The notes under the pieces are model-generated. The model was not told where the DNA came from. It made no database searches and saw nothing but the letters and a program-made list of their open reading frames with translations. Below, piece after piece: positions 1 through 6,544 of a stretch of DNA of 33,786 bases; the first letter of the stretch is position 1, and each line of letters starts with the position of its first letter. The position numbers and the translations under genes are program-made. Origin of the DNA: Solirubrobacterales bacterium (GTDB lineage: Bacteria; Actinomycetota; Thermoleophilia; Solirubrobacterales; 70-9); assembly GCA_019456285.1 (NCBI GenBank), contig VRUE01000008.1, positions 15,171 through 48,956 of the forward strand, read 5' to 3'.

Positions 1-16
1 CTTAGGGTATCCTAAG
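1..16. repeat. Short inverted repeat at left edge
   Basis: Arms CTTAGG and CCTAAG flank a GTAT loop. It lies about 110 bp before the regulator gene and could be an operator or the tail of an upstream terminator; no T-tract follows. The rest of positions 17-128 shows no gene, and I see no strong promoter there. Confidence 0.3.
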
Positions 17-128
17 ACTGCGTTTCCGACGGACGACCGTCGTCGAGAGCGGTCAGACAGAGAAGGAGGATCCGCGAGGGCGAGGGCGGCGGAACGCGGC
101 GCTCACCGAGGAACGAGGCGAACATGAG

Positions 129-956
129 ATGGACGGCACGCGGAGCGTGAGCAGCATCACCCCCTTGGCCCGTGCGCCCTCGGCACGGAGCGGGCCGCCT
201 GCCGGTGCTCCTCGCTCCGGGCCGGCGTTCAGCGACGAGTTCGCCTGGCGCCTGGACAGGTTCAACAAGTTTCTGCTGGCCGCCTCGCCCGTGGTGCGCG
301 TCACGGCTGGTGTCGGGAGGGAGGTGTGTCGCGCGCTCGGCTTTTCGCGGGTGGCGTTCCTGCACGCCGACTTCAACGTCCGGCGGGTCAGGGGCGGCGC
401 CGGCTACGGACTGGACTCGTCGCTTCTCCGCCGCGTCAGCGAGCCGTTCGAGTCGAGCCCCTGGATCGAGGACTGCGCGGCCAACGGACGGCCGGGGTTC
501 ACGCTGAACGTGAGGCATGGTCCGGCGATTCCGATGAAGTACGTCGAGCTCTTCAAGCTCGGCCCGCTGCTTTGCGTTCCGGTGATCGACAACACCGGTC
601 CCGTGGCTGTGATGCTGCTCGACCGTCGCGGCGCGTTCTTCGGGGTCACCGGCGAGCTGCTGAGCGCAGCTGCGTCCGTGGGCGAGAGCCTCGGCTTGGC
701 GCTCGAGGCGGCGAGGCACTACGGCGGCCGAGGCGCGGGATGGGAGGAGGCCCCGGTCCTATCCCCGCGGCAGCGCCAGGTGCTGACCCTTCTGAGCCGG
801 GGCCTGTCGAACAAGGAGATGGCCACGGCCACCGGCCTGAGCGTGTTCACGGTCCGCGACTACGTGTCGAGCCTGTTGCGCTGCCTCGACGTCGGCAACC
901 GCTCGGCCGCGGTCGCCCGGGGCTGGGAGCTGGGGCTGCTCGGCGTCGATCCATGA
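129..956 (+). CDS. GAF-like / LuxR-type HTH transcriptional regulator
   Basis: This 275-aa protein ends in a clear LuxR/NarL helix-turn-helix at about residues 211-265 (LSPRQRQVLTLLSRGLSNKE, then TVRDYVSSLL). Residues 40-200 look like a GAF-type sensory domain, with alternating strands and a CVPVIDNTGPVAVMLLD core. There is no phosphoreceiver domain, so it probably senses a small molecule or redox state directly. The first 35 residues are low-complexity Pro/Ala/Ser. The ATG at 129 is preceded only by a weak GAGG. It sits just upstream and codirectional with the molybdoenzyme genes and is the obvious candidate regulator of them. The ligand is unknown. Confidence 0.85.
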   Translation: MDGTRSVSSITPLARAPSARSGPPAGAPRSGPAFSDEFAWRLDRFNKFLLAASPVVRVTAGVGREVCRALGFSRVAFLHADFNVRRVRGGAGYGLDSSLLRRVSEPFESSPWIEDCAANGRPGFTLNVRHGPAIPMKYVELFKLGPLLCVPVIDNTGPVAVMLLDRRGAFFGVTGELLSAAASVGESLGLALEAARHYGGRGAGWEEAPVLSPRQRQVLTLLSRGLSNKEMATATGLSVFTVRDYVSSLLRCLDVGNRSAAVARGWELGLLGVDP

Positions 957-959
957 CCG

Positions 960-972
960 AGGGGCGGCCCCT
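960..972 (+). repeat. Small GC hairpin after the luxR-type gene
   Basis: AGGGG-CGG-CCCCT starts four bases after the regulator's stop codon. It could slow transcription into the next unit, but the stem is only 5 bp and there is no U-tract, so it is a weak terminator candidate. Confidence 0.25.
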
Positions 973-999
973 GCGGCAACGCGGGTCCTGCGATGCCGG

Positions 1000-1014
1000 C
1001 CCTACAAATGTCGG
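1000..1014 (+). promoter_or_regulatory. Candidate operator, copy 1 (upstream of alpha1)
   Basis: CCCTACAAATGTCGG matches the motif at 3990-4004 at 13 of 15 positions. The core CCTAC-N4-GTCGG is an imperfect dyad with four of five base pairs symmetric, as is usual for dimeric LuxR/NarL-type regulators. It lies 105 bp before the alpha1 ATG. A possible -10 (TATCTG, about 1042) lies 28 bp downstream, placing the motif just upstream of the -35 region, as for an activator. Binding by the adjacent LuxR-type protein is an inference. Confidence 0.45.
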
Positions 1015-1119
1015 ATTCAAAAGCAGGCTCGCGTGCTCTTGTATCTGTGGCAGCAGCGGGGCCCGGGCGATGGTCGCTGCGGGCAACGGTGACCAAGCCA
1101 GTACACGGAGGTGACGCGG

Positions 1120-3972
1120 ATGAGCTCCAAGGCGACCAGCTCTCGCTCACGCCGCTCGCGCCGAGCGGTGAGGGCCGAGGACTCCTACTCGGGTGTCGCG
1201 GATCTCTACAAGGAGAAGTGGACCTGGGACAAGGTCGCCTGGGGCACGCACTGCGTCGACTGCTATCCGGGCAACTGCCCCTTCTTCGTCTACGTCAAAG
1301 ACGGCATCGTCTGGCGCGAGGAGCAGGCGGGGACCTTCACCCAGATCGAGGAGGGGATCCCCGACAACAACCCGATGGGCTGCCAGAAGGGGGCCGCCTG
1401 GAGCCAGCAGCTCTACAGCCCCGACCGCCTGATGCACCCGCTCAAACGCGCCGGCGAGCGCGGCTCCGGCAAGTGGAAGCAGATCTCGTGGGACGAGGCG
1501 CTGACCGAGGTCGCCGACGCCCTCATCGACACGATCCGCGAGGACGGCCCGGAGTCGATCATCCGCGAGGGAACCCCCGAGATCGCGGCGGTGACCGAGG
1601 CCCAGCGGTTCCTGGACATGATCGGCGCCGTCACCACCGACCTCAACGGCTCGATCAACGACTTCGCCTCGGGCCTGTACGAGACCTACGGGAAGTTCAA
1701 CGGGGTGTCGGAGATCGGTGACTGGTTCAACTCCGAGCTGGTCCTGATCTGGCACATGAACCCGGCGTACACGCGCATTCCCCACTTCCACTTCGTGGCC
1801 GAGGCCCGGTACCACGGCGCCGAGGTGGTGTCGATCGCGCCCGACTACAACGCCTCCGCGATCCACGCCGACGCCTTCATGCCCGTCCGCCCCGGCACCG
1901 ACGCCGCACTGGCGCTGGCGGCCTGCCAGACGATCATCGAGGAGGGGCTCCTCGACCGCGGGTTCGTCGTCGAGCAGACCGACCTGCCCCTGCTCGTGCG
2001 CGCCGACACCAAGCGCTTCCTGTGCGCCAGCGATCTCGACGCGGACGGGCTCGAGGACCAGTTCTACTGGTGGGACAGCGGCGAGGGCGCCCTCGCCGAG
2101 GCCGGGCGCGGCAGCCTCGACCTCGGCGGCGTCGACCCCGCGCTCGAGGGCGCCTTCGAGGTCGAGCTGCCCGGCGGCGAGCGGGTCGAGGTCACACCCG
2201 TCTTCGAGCTGCTGAAGGCGCGCCTGAACGAGCACTACACGCCCGAGCAGGCAGCCGACATCTGCGGCATCGACGCGAACGACATCCGCTGGCTTGCACG
2301 AAAGGTCGCCCAGCGGCGCACGAACATCATGATGGGCTACAACTCGATGAAGAACTACCACGGCGACCTGATGGAGCGCTCGATGGCGCTGCTGCTGGGC
2401 CTGACCGGCAACTGGGGCAAGCACGGCACGGGCACGCGGTGCTGGTCGACCGGCCTGCTCGACGGCATCGCGATCGCGATGGCGAAGGAGCAGCCCGGGC
2501 TCGAGGGCGCCCAGCAGGTGATGGTGTCGGCGCTGGGCACGATCGAGGAGACGCTCGCCGAGGACCCATCCCTGACGCCGGAGCTGGCCATGATCGAGTT
2601 TCAGAAGCAGGTCGCGCAGGGTCTCGGCGGATTCTCGGGGGGCATGGGGGAGAACGTCGTGCCGGCGGCCTTCTTCTGGTACTACCACTGCGGCTACCGC
2701 GAGGTCTGGAACCGGCGGGAGTGGAGCGACCCGGCGATGAGCCGGCCGTTCGACGATTACGTCGAGGAAGCGTTCGACAAGGGCTGGTGGGGCGAGCTGC
2801 CCGAGCTCGCCGAGCGCGCCGAGCCGCGGGTTCTGATCGAGTGCGGCGGGAACATCCTGCGCCGCACGCGCGGCGGCACGACGATGCTGCTCGAGCACCT
2901 CTGGCCGAAGCTGAAGATGATCGTGACCGTGGACCTCCGCATGAGCATGACGGCGATGCACGCCGACATCGTGCTTCCCGCGGCCAACCATTACGAGAAG
3001 ATCGGCTTCCACATCCCGACCCCGCACCTGATGAACGCGACCTTCTCCGACAAGGCGGTGGAGCCCGCCGGCGAGGCCAAACCGGAGTGGGAGATCTTCC
3101 AGCTCCTCGCGCGCAAGGTGAGCGAGCGCGCCAAACAGCGGGGGCTCACCGAGTACCGCGACTGGAGGGGGAACAAGCTCGACCTCGGCACGCTCGGCGA
3201 TCGCTACACGCTGGACGGGGCGCTGGAGGACGAAGAGACCCTGTTCGACGACATACTGCGCGACACGGGGCTCTCCGGCGCGCTGCCGGCCGGCACCAAC
3301 CTCGAGACGATGCGGGAGCACGGCCACGTCCGCTTCGTCGACTGGGGGCTCTCGCCGATGGCGCTGGCCCAGGCATCGGACGTGAAGGCCGACGAGGTGC
3401 ACGTGCCGTTCCGCCGCCACACCGAGCAGAAGGACCCCTACCCGACGCTGACGCGTCGCGCCCAGTTCTACCTCGAGCACCCGTGGTTCTTCGAGGCGGA
3501 CGAGGCGCTGCCGCGGCACAAGGAGCCACCGAAGATGGGTGGCAACTACCCGCTGCATGTCACCTCGGGACACATCCGCCACTCGATCCACGCGATGAAC
3601 ATGACCAACCCGGTCCTCCTGCAGACGCACCGCGGCCACCCCTTCTGCTTCCTCAACCCGCAGGACGCCGCCACACGCGGCATCGACGACGACGAGGAAG
3701 TCAAGGTCTTCAACGACTTCGGCTCCTACCAGGTGCCGGTGAAGATCGCTTCGTCGGTGAGGCCCGGCCAGATAATCCTCTACAACGGCTGGGAGCCGTT
3801 CATGCACAAGGGCTGGAAGGGCGGCAGCGACGTCGAGCCCGGGATGGTCAAGTGGCTTCACTTCGTCTCCTACGGCCACCTGAGCTTCTGGCCGGCGCAG
3901 TGGCAGCCGGTGCCGTTCGACCGCGGCGTGTACGTCGAGGCCGAGAAGGTCGTCGAGCCGGTCGAGGCCTGA
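1120..3972 (+). CDS. Type II DMSO reductase family molybdopterin oxidoreductase, catalytic subunit alpha1
   Basis: This 950-aa catalytic subunit would bind Mo-bis(molybdopterin guanine dinucleotide) and one N-terminal [4Fe-4S] cluster. The FS0 ligands are visible as H44-x3-C48-x4-C53-x34-C88; the histidine and the x34 spacing are typical of the NarG/EbdA/SerA/DdhA/S25DH branch. D181 in the SIND motif is the candidate Mo ligand. The length fits the family. I chose the ATG at 1120 because GGAGG at 1107-1111 is well spaced; a GTG at 1111 lies inside that ribosome-binding site. The N-terminus is Ser/Arg-rich (residues 9-18) but has no hydrophobic core, so it is not a functional-looking Tat signal. 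The gamma, beta and chaperone genes follow. The closest known relatives hydroxylate hydrocarbons or steroids anaerobically, oxidise dimethylsulfide, or reduce selenate/chlorate; the substrate here is not determined. Confidence 0.93.
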   Translation: MSSKATSSRSRRSRRAVRAEDSYSGVADLYKEKWTWDKVAWGTHCVDCYPGNCPFFVYVKDGIVWREEQAGTFTQIEEGIPDNNPMGCQKGAAWSQQLYSPDRLMHPLKRAGERGSGKWKQISWDEALTEVADALIDTIREDGPESIIREGTPEIAAVTEAQRFLDMIGAVTTDLNGSINDFASGLYETYGKFNGVSEIGDWFNSELVLIWHMNPAYTRIPHFHFVAEARYHGAEVVSIAPDYNASAIHADAFMPVRPGTDAALALAACQTIIEEGLLDRGFVVEQTDLPLLVRADTKRFLCASDLDADGLEDQFYWWDSGEGALAEAGRGSLDLGGVDPALEGAFEVELPGGERVEVTPVFELLKARLNEHYTPEQAADICGIDANDIRWLARKVAQRRTNIMMGYNSMKNYHGDLMERSMALLLGLTGNWGKHGTGTRCWSTGLLDGIAIAMAKEQPGLEGAQQVMVSALGTIEETLAEDPSLTPELAMIEFQKQVAQGLGGFSGGMGENVVPAAFFWYYHCGYREVWNRREWSDPAMSRPFDDYVEEAFDKGWWGELPELAERAEPRVLIECGGNILRRTRGGTTMLLEHLWPKLKMIVTVDLRMSMTAMHADIVLPAANHYEKIGFHIPTPHLMNATFSDKAVEPAGEAKPEWEIFQLLARKVSERAKQRGLTEYRDWRGNKLDLGTLGDRYTLDGALEDEETLFDDILRDTGLSGALPAGTNLETMREHGHVRFVDWGLSPMALAQASDVKADEVHVPFRRHTEQKDPYPTLTRRAQFYLEHPWFFEADEALPRHKEPPKMGGNYPLHVTSGHIRHSIHAMNMTNPVLLQTHRGHPFCFLNPQDAATRGIDDDEEVKVFNDFGSYQVPVKIASSVRPGQIILYNGWEPFMHKGWKGGSDVEPGMVKWLHFVSYGHLSFWPAQWQPVPFDRGVYVEAEKVVEPVEA

Positions 3973-3989
3973 GCCGGATCGGCGGTTGC

Positions 3990-4004
3990 CCCTACGGATG
4001 TCGG
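3990..4004 (+). promoter_or_regulatory. Candidate operator, copy 2 (upstream of gamma)
   Basis: CCCTACGGATGTCGG differs from the 1000-1014 copy only at the two central bases (GG for AA). It lies in the 89-bp gap between alpha1 and gamma, 57 bp before the gamma ATG, suggesting an additional promoter for gamma-beta-chaperone-alpha2 and the following genes. The sequences around the two copies are otherwise unrelated, so this is not simple duplication of a longer segment. Confidence 0.45.
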
Positions 4005-4061
4005 GTGGTCGATGCGCCGTGCCGCTGGTACGACTTAAAGGGTCCGAGACGAAGGAGTCCA

Positions 4062-4745
4062 ATGGAGGCGAAACGACTCACAGGGGCGCTGTCCGAACCA
4101 GGCGCAAGCGTCTGGGAGGAGGCGCCGGTGGAGCATGTGGCACTTGCCGCGGCCCCGCTGGCCGAGCAGCCGTCCCGCTACGTAAGAACGGCTTGGGCCG
4201 AGCGGCCCTACGGTTTCGTGCGCGACCTGCGGGCCCACGCGGCCCATGACGGCGAGCGCTTCTATCTGCGGCTGGAGTGGTCGAGCCCGACCCTCGAGGC
4301 CCGCGAGGCGGAGGAGGATCCGTTCTCGAACCCGATCGAGGGCCCGGACGCGTTCCCGGACTCCGTCGCGGTGATGTTCCCGTCGGGCGAGGGGGCTGAG
4401 CTCGACACGAAGGGCTCCGACGAGGCTCCGGTCGGGATCTGGCGCTGGGCGGAGGGTATGCCGGAGGCGGTCGAGGACCTCCTGGCCACCGGCCTGGGCA
4501 CGCTCCGCCCGGCCAATGGCGATGGCGGCGGCGGTGATGATCTGCGGGCGCGCTCGGGCGCCGACGGGTCGCGGTGGCAGGTCGTCTTCGGACGGTCGCT
4601 CGCCTCCGAGCGGGACGCGACGCCGCAACTCGCGCCCGGCGAGACGATCCGGGTCGCCTTCGCCGCATGGGCGGGGGCGAACCAGGAGAGGGGCGGCATC
4701 AAGTCCTACTCACAGCGCTGGATCGACCTGGCGCTCGAGCAATAA
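4062..4745 (+). CDS. Heme-b-type gamma subunit of type II DMSO reductase family enzyme (EbdC/DdhC/SerC-like)
   Basis: This 227-aa protein resembles the ethylbenzene-dehydrogenase-related gamma subunits, beta-sandwich proteins that hold one heme b with Met and Lys ligands and pass electrons onward from the beta subunit. The family-like DAFPDSVAVMFP segment contains M105, and the C-terminal GGIKSYSQRW segment contains K214; these are the likely axial ligands. The ATG at 4062 follows GAAGGAG. Known family members are exported with signal peptides, but none is seen here. The gene lies directly before beta, with the beta ribosome-binding site overlapping this gene's TAA. Weak conservation of the family leaves some doubt, but the context is strong. 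Confidence 0.8.
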   Translation: MEAKRLTGALSEPGASVWEEAPVEHVALAAAPLAEQPSRYVRTAWAERPYGFVRDLRAHAAHDGERFYLRLEWSSPTLEAREAEEDPFSNPIEGPDAFPDSVAVMFPSGEGAELDTKGSDEAPVGIWRWAEGMPEAVEDLLATGLGTLRPANGDGGGGDDLRARSGADGSRWQVVFGRSLASERDATPQLAPGETIRVAFAAWAGANQERGGIKSYSQRWIDLALEQ

Positions 4746-4756
4746 GGAGCGATCGC

Positions 4757-5815
4757 GTGAATGCACCGGAGAAAGCCAAGCTCGAGCACCAGCTCGCGAT
4801 GGTGTTCGACCTCAACAAGTGCATCGGCTGCCAGACGTGCTCGGTCGCGTGCAAGGTTCTGTGGACGCGCGACGAGGGGATGGAGCATCAGTGGTGGGCC
4901 ACCGTCAACACGCAGCCGGGCAAAGGCACCCCGAAAAACTGGGAAGAGATGGGCGGCGGTGAGCGCGGGGGCGCCCCCGTGGCCGGCCATCTTCCGACCA
5001 AGGAGGAGTTCGGCGGCGGCTGGGAGTACGACTTCGACCGGCTCTTCTACGGAGGCAAGGGCTCAGCGGAGACGCTGCGGCCGACGAAGGGCGCGCCGGA
5101 GTGGGGGCCGAACTGGGACGAGGATCAGGGCGCGGGCGAGTACCCCAACTCCTACTACTTCTACCTGCCCCGGATCTGCAACCACTGCACGAACCCGGTC
5201 TGCATGGAGGCCTGTCCGCGTGGGGTCATGCACAAGCGGCCCGAGGACGGAATCGTCCTGCGCGACGAGGATCGCTGTCGCGGCTACCGGTTCTGCATGG
5301 AGGCCTGCCCTTACAAGAAGATCTATTACAACCACGTCCGCAACATCGGGCAGCAGTGCATCTTCTGCCTGCCGCGGATCGAGCAGGGAGTCGCGCCGGC
5401 GTGCGCGCGCCAGTGCCCGTCGCGCCTGGTGTTCGTCGGCTTCCTGGACGACAAGAGCGGACCGATCCACAAGCTCGTCAACGAGTGGAAAGTCGCACTG
5501 CCCCTCCACCCGGAGTACGGCACGAGCCCGAACGTGTTCTACGTCCCGCCGCTGTCTCCCCACCGGCTCAAGCCGGACGGCTCGATGGACACGTCAGCGC
5601 CCCGGATCCCGATCGAGTACCTGGAAACGCTGTTCGGCCCGCGCGTCGGCGCGACGCTCGACAAGCTGAAAGCCGAGCTGGACGGGGTGCGCAACGGAGG
5701 CAGCTCGGAGATGCTCGACACGCTGATCGCCTATCAGTGGCAGTCGCTGTTCGGCCCGTTCACGGAGGATCCGGCCGAGCTGGCGAAAGCCGAGTCGGCG
5801 AACGGAGGCGAGTGA
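4757..5815 (+). CDS. Iron-sulfur beta subunit of type II DMSO reductase family enzyme
   Basis: This 352-aa ferredoxin-like electron-transfer subunit of the NarH/EbdB/DdhB type would carry four Fe-S clusters linking the Mo subunit to the heme subunit. The cysteine groups are KCIGCQTCSVAC, then CNHCTNPVCMEAC, then CRGYRFCMEAC, then QQCIFC with a later CARQC. In the third group a tyrosine takes the place of one cysteine (Trp in NarH), as expected for a [3Fe-4S] site. The GTG at 4757 is chosen because AAGGAG sits 8-9 bp upstream and the protein then begins just before the first cluster. There is only one beta gene in the window, so it probably serves both alpha subunits. Confidence 0.92.
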   Translation: MNAPEKAKLEHQLAMVFDLNKCIGCQTCSVACKVLWTRDEGMEHQWWATVNTQPGKGTPKNWEEMGGGERGGAPVAGHLPTKEEFGGGWEYDFDRLFYGGKGSAETLRPTKGAPEWGPNWDEDQGAGEYPNSYYFYLPRICNHCTNPVCMEACPRGVMHKRPEDGIVLRDEDRCRGYRFCMEACPYKKIYYNHVRNIGQQCIFCLPRIEQGVAPACARQCPSRLVFVGFLDDKSGPIHKLVNEWKVALPLHPEYGTSPNVFYVPPLSPHRLKPDGSMDTSAPRIPIEYLETLFGPRVGATLDKLKAELDGVRNGGSSEMLDTLIAYQWQSLFGPFTEDPAELAKAESANGGE

Positions 5816-5816
5816 G

Positions 5817-6527
5817 ATGTTCGGGTTCTCGCTGCGCGGGCTGGACATCGAGGAAGCGGGCGTCGACGGGCTCAAGGAGCCGGAGGGCGGGCCGGACGTC
5901 GCGCGCAGCAAGTGCTACGCGCTGCTCGCCTCCGGGTACAACGTGCCCGACGAGGAGCGCTTCCGCGAGCTCGTCGGCGGGGAATTCGCGGCAGCGCTGG
6001 GCGAGCAGCGCGGCGAGCTGCCCTACGAGCTCGAGCTGGCGATCGACCCGGTCCCGGCCGAGCAGTCGCACGATGACTTCCAGGCCGAGTTCCTGGGGCT
6101 GTTCGAGGTGGGGGCGGGCGGGCCGCCCTGTCCGCTCTACGGCGGCGTCTGGGGCGCGGACCGGATGAAATCGATGGAGGAGGTCGCTCGCTTCTACAAC
6201 TACTTCGGGCTGAAGCTCGCCGACGATCGCCGGATCCCGCCCGATCACCTCGCGACCGAGCTGGAGTTCCTGCACTACCTGACCTTTCGCCAGGCCGCCT
6301 CGCCACTGGAGCAGCTGGCGGCGCCGTACCGCAGGGCGCAGCTCGACTTCATCGAGCGGCAGCCCGGCGCCTGGGTGCCGAAGCTCAAGGAGCGCCTCGA
6401 CGGGCTCGAGGCCGCCGCCTTCTTCACCAGCCTGGTCGATGCCACCGCACGCTTTCTCGAGGCTGACCACAGGCACCTGACCGAGGAAGCCGGGTCTTCC
6501 AGCGCGCCGGCGTCGGCGGGGCGTTGA
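5817..6527 (+). CDS. TorD/NarJ-like molybdoenzyme maturation chaperone
   Basis: This 236-aa, mostly alpha-helical acidic protein matches the TorD/NarJ/DdhD chaperones that hold the apo catalytic subunit until molybdenum cofactor is inserted. It includes the family-like FLGLFEVGAGGPPCPLYGG segment, MEEVARFYNYFGLKL, then DHLATELEFLHYLTFRQ. It starts one base after the beta stop codon and ends 17 bp before alpha2, so it is cotranscribed with both. As alpha1 and alpha2 lack Tat signals, its role would be cofactor loading rather than export proofreading. Confidence 0.88.
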   Translation: MFGFSLRGLDIEEAGVDGLKEPEGGPDVARSKCYALLASGYNVPDEERFRELVGGEFAAALGEQRGELPYELELAIDPVPAEQSHDDFQAEFLGLFEVGAGGPPCPLYGGVWGADRMKSMEEVARFYNYFGLKLADDRRIPPDHLATELEFLHYLTFRQAASPLEQLAAPYRRAQLDFIERQPGAWVPKLKERLDGLEAAAFFTSLVDATARFLEADHRHLTEEAGSSSAPASAGR

Positions 6528-6544
6528 GACGCTAGCCCGCGAGC

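Noticed and set aside
2022-4061. Long upstream extension of the gamma reading frame
   Set aside because: It overlaps alpha1 entirely and translates to Arg/Ala/Gly-rich noise; the ribosome-binding site and family similarity put the start at 4062.
1147-4062. Very long reverse-strand open frame opposite alpha1
   Set aside because: It is the mirror of a GC-rich conserved gene; its translation is low-complexity His/Val/Leu/Arg without any recognisable domain, and it has no promoter context.
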